In this document: positions 1-11,646 of the stretch, piece after piece | Layout of the letters: every line of letters starts with the position of its first letter | How positions within the stretch are numbered: position 1 is the stretch's first letter | DNA from: Phyto melanocephala | Taxonomy: Eukaryota; Arthropoda; Insecta; Diptera; Rhinophoridae | DNA length: 64,000 nt | Assembly: GCA_941918925.1 (NCBI GenBank) | Contig: OW799234.1 | Coordinates: forward strand, 104,715,884-104,779,883 | Reading direction: 5' to 3' | The notes under the pieces: model-generated | What the model saw: the letters and a program-made list of their open reading frames with translations, nothing else | Database searches by the model: none | Told to the model about the DNA's origin: nothing | Made by a program: the position numbers and the translations under genes

Positions 1-714
1 ACAGTTCATATGAATCTTCTTGAAACGGATATTTACAGAAAATCTTGGTTCACTGGGTTAATTACCGACAAAGATATCGACGAAAACATTTTTTGAAGAA
101 AAATTTGAAAAATCTGAACTTTTAAGATTATCGTTTAGCTTAAACAACAACAAAAGCTAGCTGTCGCTAATACATTCTTTTTTATATATATACATAAGTA
201 TGTATGTTCATGATGTTACAAAGAGTATACATATAAGATTCGACACTGCCAATATATAGCGCTCTTACTCGTTTTTTTTTAAATTCTATTTACTTTAAAA
301 CTTTAAAATTTTGCCTAATACCAAAAATTTAATAATTCTTAGTATTGAAAAATCAACTTAATCTCCTTAATGTATAAATCTTTCTTACTTTTAAATATTT
401 TTATTACTATTGTAAAATGAAGTGATTACTCCATTCTGATGTTTTTTTTTTTTTGTTAGCATAGTCAGCCACCAATTACTTGTTTCTTATACTTATAAAT
501 TACATTAACAAAACTGATTTAAATTTTCCTGTAACACAAATATCGTATTTGTGCATGCATGCATTTAAATAAATGTTATAAATTAACTTGCCACAATTTA
601 AAATAAATTTTTAAGTTCTTCGAACAATTTAGCCATTTTAATTCCATGTTTTTTTATTACCAAACAAGAACCACCCCATTACCCAGGGCAAGGTCGGTCA
701 AGCAAATCTTAAAG
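1..714. other. Intergenic, no gene seen
   Basis: A+T-rich sequence with homopolymer runs. I see no supported coding frame, RNA or complete repeat. Confidence 0.5.
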
Positions 715-1795
715 AAACAAGTAAGAATGCTGATTTGGCCGTGCCGAATCTGAATATACCCTTCACCATCAAGTACTTAGGTATAGTCCCACATCGCAGC
801 TTACCTTAGACCTAGATTTTATGCTATACGCCATTTTTCTTCATTATACCCGACGCCATCCTTGATTTAGAATTTTTGCAAAGTTAACTGTATTCTACTA
901 GTCAAGCCCTTTCATTTGATACCCATATTGATAGGGTTAAGAAAAAAATTTTACGCCATTTTGTTTTAAATTTTTTTATTAATTTACTGTATTCAACAGG
1001 TCAAGCCCTTTCATTTGATACTAATATTGTGAGGGTTGAAACCGTTTCATTTAAAAATACCAGATTTGGCCCATATATAAATTTATTGTCCGCCATTTCG
1101 TAGTGGCGGTCAATATTAATTTAAATTTTTTTTAGTGCCTTATATTGCGCTAGTCAACTCCTTTCAGATGATACCAATATTGACTCTTTTCATTGTCTAG
1201 AAGCTAAAAAATTGGGTTTCGTAAATTTTTTGGAATATATATTCTTCAAAAAAAATTTTTGCCTATAACTTTACCGATTAGAGCCCGGATTATCCAAAAT
1301 GGTTTACTAATATCTCTAGAGGCATATTATATCTAAAAATAGTAACAAAGTTTTTGTTATTTTTTATAATCATTTTTAACTTAAGAAAAAAAAAACACCG
1401 AAGCATCTTTAAAACTTATATCTCAGTTAGTTTCAAACCAATTTGTAAGAGGCTATGTCTTGCAATTTGATATTTTAGCGTGACTTAAAATTATTTAAGA
1501 TCTAAGAATATATACATATGTACATACATATACATATGTATATTCCAAAAAAATTCGTACTATAATTACAAACAGATGGGGAATTTTAAAAGTTGATTTC
1601 AACCAACATACTGACATTCTCAAACGACTCTCCTAGTCATAAGCTTGCAGAAAATGTTGGAAATGTGGTGGTAAAAGATGTATTTGTGTAAAATGTATTA
1701 AAAGCACTGAAAAACTCAATTACATAAAAAATAGTTAGAGCCTTTCTACTTGTGACTATCGATATAATCTTGACACCACAGGTGTAGGGAGGAAT
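715..1795 (-). mobile_element. Degenerate DINE-1-like Helentron
   Basis: The left edge carries the family end: AACAAGTAAGA, then the palindromic GGCCGTGCCGAATC and ATACCCTTCACC. The right side has the AAAAGTTGATTTCAACC box and ends near ACACCACAGGTGTAGGG. The interior contains three diverged units of about 120 bp around CCCTTTCATTTGATACC (near 904, 1008, 1160). The same interior occurs at 34573 and, inverted, at 61310. Confidence 0.6.
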
Positions 1796-1987
1796 GGAAG
1801 CTGAAATTATACAGATATAGACAATTTTTCTGATTTGTATTTTAAATTTTCAGCTTTCTAAATGCACATTTTGGAAATATTAAAAGTTTTTTTGTTTGTA
1901 TTTTAAAAGTATGTATGTAATTTTAAGTTAGATAATTGGTTTCCACTATATAGCGAAGATTTGAGATTTTAGACAATGAATACAAGA

Positions 1988-2058
1988 GCATCGGTGGTTC
2001 AGTGGTAGAATGCTCGCCTGCCACGCGGGCGGCCCGGGTTCGATTCCCGGCCGATGCA
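1988..2058 (+). tRNA. tRNA-Gly (anticodon GCC), copy 1
   Basis: 71 nt, complete cloverleaf: 7-bp acceptor GCATCGG/CCGATGC, A box TGGTTCAGTGG, anticodon loop CTGCCAC with GCC, B box GGTTCGATTCC, discriminator A. No intron. The RNA polymerase III terminator is the T-run at about 2061-2067. Identical to three other copies in the window. Confidence 0.98.
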
Positions 2059-2721
2059 ATTTTTTTAAACAGTTTTTGATGTTTGTTTGTTGACCGTTTT
2101 TGAAAAGGGTGCTTTATACACCATGCCATTGTGTAACCATAAACTTTAACTGTTTTATTTATAAAAATTATTAGACGTTAAAAAATGTTATATAAATCAA
2201 ATTTTCATAGAAAATCTCTTATAGAGCTGTTTTAACATTTGATTGATTTTGTTGAAATTTTCCAAAATAACTGAAAGGATTGTTCGAAAGTTACAAATTT
2301 AAAAAAATGGAACTTTTAAAAATGCGCAAAAATTGAACACTGATATTTCTTTGTTTGAACGTTTTATTATTAGCTGAATTATTTTTAATATTTAGTAAGT
2401 TTTTCAAGATATCCTACGCATAAATGTGTCTGGTAGAGGAGAGAAAAAAAGAAAAACCGATTTTTTAAGAAGAATAGTTTTGTTACAAAAAATTTAATAA
2501 ATATATTTTATTAGTATTTATATTAAGAATTTATGCAAAAAAATATTTATGCATTTTTTCCGTATTTCTTCAAATTTCGTTAAACCAAAGTTTTACATAC
2601 TAATTGACTAATTGGCTACATACCAATTAATATTTACATATAACGAACAATTTTTCCAACCCCCTTTATAACGTTTTATAAAAGATTTACTGTTTATGCT
2701 TTAACTTTTATTCAAACATAA
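2059..2721. other. Intergenic, no gene seen
   Basis: A+T-rich spacer between the first tRNA-Gly and a MITE. No supported frame. Confidence 0.5.
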
Positions 2722-3105
2722 TGGGCCAATTCAAAGTGGTTGCATATCAGTCGTATTTGTACTATTTCATATTATTTTATGCATGCTTAAAATTTTTGTT
2801 AGTAATTTCCATACAAAAAAATAATATGACTTTACACATTTGTTTCCTATGTATAAGAAATTGTTTATGTTATACTTTTAACCATACTGTCTCTCAGAGA
2901 GAATTTCTTCGCTTCTCACCTCTCAGAGAGAATATTTTCTATTTTCTTCTTTCCTGTATACATACAATTTTTAACAGCGTCATCTCTGTCTTCTTTCTTG
3001 TATTAAATACATAATTAGTTAACAAAAGGTGTTCAAAGTCACTAGTCATATTAATATGAATTATATGACATAGTACAATATGAGAGTTTACTTTGAATTG
3101 GCCCA
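2722..3105. mobile_element. 384-bp MITE with TGGGCCAATTCAAAGT ends
   Basis: Terminal inverted repeats TGGGCCAATTCAAAGT and ACTTTGAATTGGCCCA bound this element. Inside, CTCTCAGAGAGAAT occurs twice. A diverged right half of the same family is at about 48980-49062. No clear target duplication, so the superfamily is open. Confidence 0.65.
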
Positions 3106-3257
3106 GTGTGTGCTCTTTATTATGATTACAGCTTACTATGTCACTAATAACATAAATAAATATAATAAAATGGGTTTAAATTGCCATTGAATATAAAAAG
3201 TTTATGTGTAAAATAAATCACACAAAATAAATTGTTGCATGTATTAAAAAATTAACG

Positions 3258-3329
3258 TGCGTAGGCCGGGAATCGAACCCGGATCAACTGCTTGGAAGGC
3301 AACTATGCTGACCATTACACCACCAACGC
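3258..3329 (-). tRNA. tRNA-Gly (anticodon TCC)
   Basis: 72 nt, cloverleaf with acceptor GCGTTGG/CCTACGC (one G-T pair), anticodon loop CTTCCAA (TCC), B box GGTTCGATTCC and discriminator A. It is transcribed leftward, with a T-run terminator at about 3246-3251. It lies 119 bp from the tRNA-Gly(GCC) at 3448 and diverges from it, so a small tRNA-Gly cluster is present. Confidence 0.97.
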
Positions 3330-3447
3330 CACATCAGGTATTATAAAAAACATCAATTATGTATTAAGAAGTTTAAAAGAAGCTTAAAGCTTTTTTATGA
3401 TATAAACCTAAAAATATTTCATAACATTTTACTCAAGCTTCAATCAA

Positions 3448-3518
3448 GCATCGGTGGTTCAGTGGTAGAATGCTCGCCTGCCACGCGGGCGGCCCGGGTT
3501 CGATTCCCGGCCGATGCA
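3448..3518 (+). tRNA. tRNA-Gly (anticodon GCC), copy 2
   Basis: Identical in all 71 nt to the copy at 1988. The T-run terminator starts about 3 nt after the gene (TTTTTT near 3521). It belongs to the same small tRNA-Gly cluster as 1988 and 3258. Confidence 0.98.
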
Positions 3519-3846
3519 GGTTTTTTACTTTCGTCTTTACATTGCCTTTAATATTATATTTTTAAATTTTTTTTCTACCTTTCTAAGCAATTTTTTTTTT
3601 GTTTTTTGCGAAAAAATCATTGATTATAAAAAATGTTTATATTTTTTTACATGTAAAAGTATAAAATGCGTAAAAAACAGTATGATGCAATATTCATTAC
3701 CATGCAAATTCGAGTGTCAAGCATGTATTATTAAATGAAAATCCTGTTTAATAATAAATAAGATGGAAATCTCCATCCTCATGCAAAAAAGAATTGAATG
3801 TTAATGAAGTTGTTATAATTATTGGTTTCTTTGACCTTTTATAATA

Positions 3847-4198
3847 ATATATGTTTAATAGTTTTTTAAGCTTAAGGTCCTTTTAATAATAAAAAATCTT
3901 TTTGTTTTGTTTTATATTATTTGATCAATATTTCGCTACTTATTTGTGTAGCATAATCAGGATACACGTTTTCTATTATTTATTAGTTTTTTGTTGGATT
4001 TGTGTCTTGATATTTGTTATTTTTTAAATAAATTTATAGTTTGATTAACAAAATTGAAAATAACAATAAAATAATAAAAAACGTTTATCCTGATGATGCT
4101 ACACAAATAAGTAGCGAAATATTGATCAAATAATATAAAACAAAAAGATTTTTTATTATTAAAAGGACCTTAAGCTTAAAAAACTATTAAACATATAT
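3847..4198. mobile_element. Foldback element with arms over 100 bp
   Basis: The left arm starts ATATATGTTTAATAG and runs through CTTAAGGTCC and GCTACTTATTTGTGTAGC. The right arm repeats this in reverse complement and ends CTATTAAACATATAT. The loop is an A/T-rich stretch of about 100 bp. ATGAAGTTGTTATA occurs at 3804-3817 and again directly at the right end, which may be a long target duplication, though about 30 bp separate the left copy from the arm. Confidence 0.7.
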
Positions 4199-5423
4199 GA
4201 AGTTGTTATACTTAAAAAAGAAATTTTCAACGCTTAAAAATATTTTGTTTCATTCGTTGCGAATAATTGCTATTGTGAATGCGCATGTAAAGAATTTTCA
4301 CACTTTCTGACACCTTATTTTTTTAATATAAAAACAACTGTATTTTGATAATATTTAAAGATTAGAAACAAATTAATCTTAAAAGCTATTGTATAATTAA
4401 CTAGCAAAATATCAGCCGTTTTTTAATTTTTGATTCTATTTATTTCACAAAATTATAAACTTTCTTACAAAAATATAATAAGCTCTACTCGCTCCCATTA
4501 GAATCATAAGGTTCTAAAAAAACTTCCATAAAAATAATTAAAAAAAAAAACAAAATTAATTTAACAATTTTAAAAAAATCTGGCAACTTAACTTATATAA
4601 TAATATAATCACTGTTTTAAAAAAAAGAAAATGTAAAGCTTTTAGTTGCCCTCTTATTTCACAACTGGAATCGAAATTAAAACATATACGATTTCTATCG
4701 ATAATCGACATAAAAGTCTTAAGAATTATGCTTTATTTATATCATTTGGCCACAACACTCTTTATATTATAATTTTGTTAACATCGTTGCCATTTTGCTG
4801 CTGATGTTGTTTATCATCTTTACTTACAGTGTTTTTTTTGTACAGTCATGAACAAAATTAAGTATTGTGTTCCTCAAATTGTTGGTAATTTTTCATCACT
4901 GTTTAAAAAACTTTTATTGTTAACCTAAAAAAAACGACCAAAAAAACAAGCTAATTAAAAAAAACCTTGTATTTAAGAATTGTTTTCTATAAATGTATTT
5001 TTCTTAATTGAAACTGTTAAAAATAACTCTAAATATTATTTGATGGAAAACAACTTAAAAGTAAGTAAAAAACATATTTATATAAATGCTTAATCGTAAA
5101 AAGTTGTCTCTTTTTAGATGGAACGAAAAAGTATAGGCAAAGTGTGGGAGAATAATTCGGTATTTATGCATTTGCTGTCACTGCGAAATGCATGCCCGGC
5201 ACAGCGATATGTTGAGATTATTAGATGTTCAAAACTTTGCACACATAAGTATGAGTTATTATAGGGAAAAATAATTAATAACAAGCTCAATTTTGAAATG
5301 TTTGCAGATAGGTTATTAGGTCTTTAAGATGGCGATTTGTAATTGTTACATGCAAACAATTTAACGATTGCCAAAAATAGTTTAAACGAATACCTCCAAT
5401 AAAAGAACAAACATTATTAAATA
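4199..5423. other. Intergenic, no gene seen
   Basis: A+T-rich sequence without a supported frame or complete repeat. Confidence 0.45.
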
Positions 5424-5558
5424 CAGTGCTGTCTGGGTAGAGTGAACACCCGATGCTATGAATACCTCGTTAGAGTGAACACCAGAATGTTAACATTGAC
5501 TTCTCTGTAGAGTGAACACTCATGAACCTCTATAGAGTAAACATACATTATAGTGAGT

Positions 5559-6093
5559 CAGGGTTGCAAAAGTTGGTACAATTGTACTTTTTTTGGTACA
5601 ATTTAAACCTCAAAAGTACAATGGTACACCAATTACCCATTAAGTACAATTTACTAACTTTCTCAGTTTATGTGTTTTTATAGAATTTCCCTAGTTTATC
5701 GTCTTGATTGATTTACGATGGCAACTCATTTTTGCTATCATTTCTTTGTGATGAATTGTTTGTTTTCAAACAACTTTTAAACTTTTTATGTAATTTATTT
5801 TATGTTTAAATATGTACATATATATGTATACCTATATCTTAGTGCAGTTTCTTTTTTTTAAAGATGTACTTTTAAAGTATAAATGAATTTTTAAGTACAA
5901 ATGTTAATTTTTTACAAAAATGAGTTTTTATGTACAGTTTTATATTATGTTTATGTTTTTTTCTGGCTTTTATTTTAAATACAAAAAATTAAAAAAATTT
6001 TAAAAATAAAATTTTTTGGTACAATTGGGGCCGAAAAAGTACAATTTTATGAGCTTCTTGGTACAATTTTGATGTTCTCATTTTGCAACCCTG
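5559..6093. mobile_element. 535-bp hAT MITE with TAGTGAGT duplication
   Basis: Inverted ends CAGGGTTGCAAAA / TTTTGCAACCCTG, flanked by identical 8-bp TAGTGAGT at 5551-5558 and 6094-6101. Subterminal GGTACAATTGTAC-type boxes repeat near both ends. Inserted in the pogo-like element. No coding frame. Confidence 0.88.
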
Positions 6094-6175
6094 TAGTGAG
6101 TCTTTAGGTTTGGCGAAGGAGAAAAACAATGAAAAAGAGTATAAAAATTAAAGAGAACATAAAATAACTTTTAGA

Positions 6176-7274
6176 CATAGCTGCCAGATTTGACGATTTA
6201 TCGTCATTTTGACGATTTTACGTGCTAAAATTAAGTGTTGACGATCTGACGATTTATGCTATGTTTTTGACGATTTTCAAGAATTCAAGTTTGCAACATG
6301 TTTCATTACTTTTATATCAACCTTAAACTAAATAAAAATAATTTGTAACGGTTTTTTATGTTATTAATAATAGAACAGAGTGAAAGAGATACATCGATCA
6401 TTATTTAATGTGTTTGTGTGGGTAATTTTTCCACTTTGTACATTTTTAACATAGTATATGCCACATATTATCAACTGATATCTACAACACGAACAAATAT
6501 AAATTTGGAAATGCGTTTAAAACAATTTAAGTTCTTTAAGTAAATTTATTTAAATTATTTAAGTGACAGATTAATATGCTTAAATACTTAAAAAAATGGT
6601 AAGTTCTTTTTAATTATACATTAAAACCTTAAAAATCAAACTTTATATTTTCAATAGAAAACCAAGATTATGAAGGAAATTCTAGCAGCTCTTCCTCTGT
6701 AAGTAGAAATTTCATCCATTTTTTATACAAAACTTTGTAGTGGCTAAAATGAAATTTTAATGGTGTTTTTCACAGGTAACGAACAAGAAGAGGAAAATTA
6801 AAGAAGACTGGTTTGCAGATTCAGAAATAAGTTTATGGGCTAAAAAGCGAAACGATGTAGTTTATTTTGGCATTGTGCTCGTCTTACGCTTGCCTAAAGC
6901 TACCTTAATCGGTAGAAACTTTGGAAAGAAATGATTATAATTATTTGTCAATTAGTCTGAATTAGATGCAGCCAATTCATTATTTATTATTTTTTGTATT
7001 TATATACATATTAATATTTATTTTTCGAAATTAATTCTAAATTGTATTATATTTATTGTCATGTTCTTAACTTAAAAGGGTTTAATAAAACCATTGATCT
7101 CTCTGGATTTAAAAAGTTTGTTATGTTATGCATTAAATAAAAAATGTTTTGTTTTGAAAAATGCGTTTTTTTATTTTGGCGTTTTTATGACGATTTGAGT
7201 AAACTATTTGACGATTTTGACGATTTTTTTCCACAAATTAGACGATTTTACTCCAATTTTATGTGGCAGCTATG
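6176..7274 (+). mobile_element. hAT-type element with GACGATTT repeats, copy 1
   Basis: 1099 bp, ends CATAGCTGCCAGAT and GTGGCAGCTATG. GACGATTT recurs many times near both ends, the usual clustering of transposase-binding boxes in hAT elements. No perfect target duplication here (CTTTTAGA versus ATTCTATG). A second copy at 26968-28046 has a perfect one. Carries a short spliced frame (6658-6698, 6776-6934). Confidence 0.8.
6658..6934 (+). pseudogene. Short spliced frame inside hAT copy 1, probable transposase N-terminus
   Basis: Exon 6658-6698 (acceptor CAATAG, donor GTAAGT) reads NQDYEGNSSSSS. Exon 6776-6934 (acceptor TTTCACAG) reads VTNKKRKIKEDWFADSEI then SLWAKKRNDVVYFG and ends in TGA. 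The basic stretch and W-x(9)-W spacing resemble the beginning of BED-finger hAT transposases, but the zinc-binding cysteines are absent. No start codon joins in frame upstream. The frame and splice sites are kept in copy 2. Confidence 0.5.
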
Positions 7275-7346
7275 ATTCTATGAAGTGTTAATTTATTTAA
7301 GTCTTTGCGGATGTTCCATTAAGGTCATGTCATTAGATCAATATAG

Positions 7347-7615
7347 AACAGAGAGCCAAATTCTGGACAAGACGTCGTCAGCACATTTCAAATATCAGAT
7401 GATGAAGACAATGGCGAAACACCAGAAAACGCAAATCCGTTGTCAGCTGCTGAAGCCATTAAGGTTTTTGATAAGGGTATCGAATGGGCTGAGGCTAATA
7501 CTACAAATTTCGCGAATATATAGAAGATCTACATTGCCTTCGCGATCAAGCAGTGAATATATCAGTAAACAAACCAAAGAAACAAACAACTATTACTAAT
7601 TTTTTACAGTCATGA
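7347..7615 (+). pseudogene. pogo/jerky-type transposase C-terminus, frameshifted
   Basis: From 7347 the frame reads FQISDDEDNGETPENANPL then SAAEAIKVFDKGIEWAEAN. After a frameshift near the in-frame TAG it continues REYIEDLHCLRDQAVNIS to TGA at 7613-7615. An acidic linker, then AA-A-W-E and LRDQA helices, match the C-terminal tail of pogo/Tigger (CENP-B-related) transposases. The catalytic DDE domain is missing. A dead remnant of the host element. Confidence 0.7.
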
Positions 7616-7919
7616 ATTTAAACTTAAGTATTACATGGAAATATATATATAATTTATAACCTGTATATGCATTAAAAATAGGTAAATTAGTTTTTTAAAT
7701 AAAAAAATTCAACCTTGATTTAATGAACAACATGGGTATAGTGAAGTCGCTCTGCAAAAATAAGTTCACTCTACCCATACAGCACTGTAATTTAATTACA
7801 TTTAATTAAACTTGTTTGTTTTGTTGTTAGTGAACGACAGTGTATTAAATATTGATAGATTGTGCTTATCTCTTACAATTTTAGCTAGGCTGTTTAGCTT
7901 TTTACAAATGGGGTTATAA

Positions 7920-7974
7920 GCATTGGTGTTTCAGTTGTCGAATACTTGCCCGAATTCGATATCCACCTAATGCA
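7920..7974 (+). pseudogene. tRNA-Gly relic lacking the anticodon arm
   Basis: It starts GCATTGGTG and TTCAGTTGTCGAAT, matching the 5' half of the tRNA-Gly(GCC) genes, and ends TTCGATATCCACCTAATGCA, matching the T arm and acceptor. The anticodon stem and part of the variable loop are gone (55 versus 71 nt). The acceptor ends still pair, with compensating-looking changes. Not functional as a tRNA. Confidence 0.8.
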
Positions 7975-8940
7975 GCTTTCCATATTTATTACTTTTTCCA
8001 TCTTAATTTTATCTAAAGTACAAACACAATTTAAATTTGCTACTTTTGCATTATTTACTTATATAGTTTTTATTTTTATCATACACATACATTGTTAAAT
8101 ATGATTACAATATGTAGTTGGAAAAACTAAAAAAAGAATTATTTTATTTTTAGATTAAATACAATTATGTTTATACTTATTTTTACATTAAATTTTTCAT
8201 TTTAATACAAAAAGTTATACAAAATGCCGTTACATTAAAACATGTTTTATAATACATACGAATACAATAGAATTTCACTAATTATTGGTAAAAAAAAGCT
8301 ATAATTAATGTAAAATAATGTTAATTCAGGGCTTAGGCCAAGCAGAATTTGTGCAATGATTATTTTTCTATAATTTACATATATATTTACATATTAAATA
8401 TAATTTATTTTATGATTTATATTTAAATGATGGGATTTTAGTCAGGTTTTTATAAAATTATAATTTGGCACCTTGTGTTTAAAAATTTCAACAGAAAAAC
8501 TGACGTAATATAAATTCTATTAAAATAAAATTGTGATAAAACGATACAGTCATACATATCTTGTTAATTCACTAAATAAATAACTCAAAGAATAAATAAA
8601 TAACTCAAATAATAAAGGCTACTAGAATTTGCAACAGATGTACCAGTTTTATTAACATTTTTATGTTTATGTATATTCAAGGTGTATTAATCAAGAAGGG
8701 GGCCTTGATCAAGAAGGTTGTGTCAGGGTTACCGCTCGTGGACTAAAGTCGCAATTTTCGACTTTTTTGTTGTATGTCCGTGACTTTATGTGAGACTTTT
8801 TTTAAACTTATTTAAAAAACTTTTTTGTTTTAAGCACATTGCAAATTTTATTATTCTTAAATTCCTTAAAAAATTTTTTTAAATTTATCAGCAATCTAGT
8901 CTGGAATACTTTTCTTTAATAAGAAGAAGTCTAACACTAT
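7975..8940. other. Intergenic, no gene seen
   Basis: A+T-rich sequence. I see no supported gene or complete repeat. Confidence 0.45.
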
Positions 8941-9516
8941 TGCATCAATTCACAACTCCAGTTGGATTGTGCTATTGTAAATACTATTTTTGTCTGTGTT
9001 TACAGTATTGCTTACTAGTTGTTGGTAATTTCCATTGAAACATTTTGTGTAATAATATAATTTCACTTCATATGTACATACGTATTTAAAGTGTTGTATT
9101 GGATTCGTACAGGGATGGGAAATTAACATTTTTGCTGAAAAAAAAATAATTTTGGTTGTATTTTTTTCCCTCCCAATATAACAAAACATATAATATTTTT
9201 TTTTAAATTTAATATTTAATTTATTTTTTTTTTTACATTCCGTCGTTCGTAAATTATTGTGTTCTATAGGTATATGTTTTACATGTCATATAGAACAGAG
9301 TAATTTACGAACGACGATTTGATAAAAATTTTTATTAAATTTTTTTACAAAAATTCTTATAATTCTTTAACTTTCCCACGCCTGATTTTTTTATTCGCAT
9401 TACGTTTATTGTCATTTGAAGTTGATACTATAGGAATTATGTTCAGAAGTAAATAAGCCAAAATTGTTTTTCAATAGACGATACAGAATAAAATAAGGGG
9501 CTGTGAATTGAACAGC
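8941..9516. mobile_element. MITE of the AATTCACAA-ended family, with internal palindrome
   Basis: The left end TCAATTCACAACTCC and right end GGGGCTGTGAATTGAACAG are inverted. Related ends occur at 17890-18130, 32035-32183, 58003-58162 and (left half only) 23806-23990. Inside, 9241-9268 and 9289-9316 pair over 28 nt with two mismatches around a 20-nt loop (CGTCGTTCGTAAATTA at the base). Confidence 0.6.
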
Positions 9517-9678
9517 TTTTAATGTAATACAATACATTTTACTGTATTTATGTTAGAATGGCTTTTGCAATGAATGCTTTTTTGTTTTATGTTTTGTTTG
9601 CGTTGTATTTTTATTTTGATATACATATTTTTTGTAAATAAAAATCATCAAAAAAGTGTGCGCGTTTTTTATTTTCTA

Positions 9679-10379
9679 CTAGCCAAACCCGGCGCGCGTT
9701 GCTACGCCCCTTAATGAATCGAAATGCATTCTGAACCTTAATTGAATATCAAGTGCAAAAGCCTAAATATTATAATTTTTTTTATGGGCGTGGCATTGCC
9801 CACTTTTCTAATCACGAAATTGTAAAGTCATAACAGCTCAATATGTGTGCAAAGTTTCAGAAGAATCGGACCAGTGCAAGTACCTCAAAATTAAAATTTT
9901 TTTATGGGCGTGGCCCTGCCCACTTTTCTAATCACGAAATTATTTAGTCATGACAGCTCAATATGTGTGCAAAGTTTCAGAAAAATCGGTCTGGTGCAAG
10001 TACCTCAAAATTGTACCCTTTTTTTTATGGGCGTGGCCCCGCCCACTTTTTTAATCACAAAATTATAAAGTCACGACAGCTTAATATGTGTGCAAAGTTT
10101 CAGAAAAATCGGTCCAGTGCAAGTACCTCAAAATTAAAACTTTTTTAGGGGCGTGGCCCCGCCCACTTTTCTTGTCACGAAATTATTTAGTCATGACAGC
10201 TCGATATGTGTGCAAAGTTTCAGAAAAATCGGTCAAGTGCAAGTAGCTAAAACTGATAACTAATTTTTTATGGGCGTGGCCCCGCCCACTTTTTTTCATC
10301 CATAAACACTCCTCGGTATGTGTACAACAACTTACCAAAGTTTGAGCCCAATCGGTTTTGCAGTTTCAGAGTCTATAGC

Positions 10380-10420
<41 letters not shown>

Positions 10421-10440
10421 TTCACTTTTATATATATAGA
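9679..10440 (-). mobile_element. Non-autonomous Helitron with tandem ~120-bp units, copy 1
   Basis: On the minus strand it begins TCTATATATATAAAAGTG and ends with a short GC hairpin followed by CTAG, between A and T; this is the Helitron signature. The interior has five ~120-bp units, each with GGGCGTGGC...GCCC and CAAAGTTTCAGA. A (CA)n tract lies at about 10383-10416. No RepHel gene. Confidence 0.8.
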
Positions 10441-10930
10441 TAAAGACTTTTTTGTGTGACTTTTCTTTAACGTCTTTTTTTCCTTACTATCAGCATATCA
10501 ACGCTTTTAATATAAAGATTTTTCAAACTCCATTTATATAAAAAAAAAATCTATATAATTCTCTTCAAACTGCCACTACTATAGAATCATAAGTTTTGTT
10601 TATTTAAATACCAATCCAATCCAATTTACTTAGATAACATATGTATTTTAATTATTTAATTTGACTTTTTGACTTTTGTTTCAATTTGTTCTGGATTTGT
10701 TTAATGAAAATAATAAAAATTATCTTATGTTACCTATAGATATGTTTTACCTTAATTCTTCATATGGAACATTTTTCTCTGCCAGTTACGTTAATATTGT
10801 CTAATTTGCGAAAAAAAAACAAAGAAAATGCTTATGAAATACAGAAAGGTTTAGGTTAGATCAATTTTTTTGGCAAAACTATGATTAAAAACATATCAAA
10901 GCAATAAACTGCAAATTTGATTTAAAAAAA
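10441..10930. other. Intergenic, no gene seen
   Basis: A+T-rich spacer between the Helitron and a Helentron. No supported frame. Confidence 0.45.
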
Positions 10931-11646
10931 AACAAGTAAGAGCGCTATATTCGGCAATGCCGAATCTTATATACCCTTCACAACGTGTAGTCATGCAATA
11001 ACAGTGGTTTGTGTCACCATTCATCCCATATGAAATACGTACATACATATATAAAAACGTCCCATTGTAAAATTATAAATTTACGTATGTATGTTAAAAA
11101 AACAAAAAAAAAAAAAAAAAATTAAAAAAAAAAATCCAAAAAAAAATTTTAAAAAAAGTTTAAAAAAAAAAATTTAAAAAAAAAAATTAAAAAAAAATAA
11201 TAAAAATAAAAATAAAATAATTAAATTAAAAATAAAAAACAAAATAAAAAAATTAAAAAAAAAATTTTTTTGGCTCAACGTTTGTATGTATGTATGTTGC
11301 TGTTGTAATGTTGTTTTTGTGAAAAAAAATCGAGGAGGTCGTGGGCTTTTGCTCATATCTCAGTTGTTTACGTTCCGATGTTTCTGATTTTCAATACCGA
11401 TCTACTCCTGAATATTTCTGATATTTTAATACCTTACCCGGGTCCAACCTATGTCGGGGGGCTTCAAAAAGTTGATTTCAACATACACACGGACAGGCGG
11501 TCAGACTGACAGAGCTTAATCGACTCCCCTATTCATAAGCTTTCAGAAAATATATACTTTATGGGGTCGGAAATGAAAATTGTAGAAATTTCACACGGAA
11601 TGACAAACCTATATATACCCTTTTTCACTGTGTGAAGGGTATAAAA
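10931..11646 (-). mobile_element. DINE-1-like Helentron, copy
   Basis: On the minus strand the 3' end is GATTCGGCATTGCCGAAT, then AGCGCTCTTACTTGTT, the layout of Drosophila INE-1/DINE-1. The other end is TTTTTATACCCTTCACAC. Internal landmarks are GGGGTCGGAAATG, the AAAAGTTGATTTCAAC box and a variable A-rich tract (11095-11265). This copy lacks the GGATTCGAT tRNA-like box. Confidence 0.85.

Larger units (their letters stand above)
5424..7787 (+). mobile_element. pogo/Tigger-like DNA transposon fossil hosting two hAT insertions
   Basis: Ends are CAGTGCTGT...GGTAGAGTGAAC and GTTCACTCTACCCATACAGCACTG, flanked by TA (5422-5423, 7788-7789), the Tc1/mariner-type target duplication. The 5' end carries four spaced TAGAGTGAACAC-like boxes. 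Two elements sit inside: 5559-6093 and 6176-7274. What remains of the gene is the transposase C-terminus at 7347-7615. Confidence 0.8.

Noticed and set aside
9784..10290. CRISPR-like array (regular ~120-bp spacing of GGGCGTGGC)
   Set aside because: Units are full-length tandem repeats inside a Helitron in a fly genome; no spacers.
10383..10416. (CA)n tract as an independent microsatellite
   Set aside because: It is part of the Helitron at 9679-10440.
11174..11356. Phe- and Lys-rich open frames over A-rich tracts (also 12768-12959)
   Set aside because: Products of homopolymer A/T sequence, not proteins.
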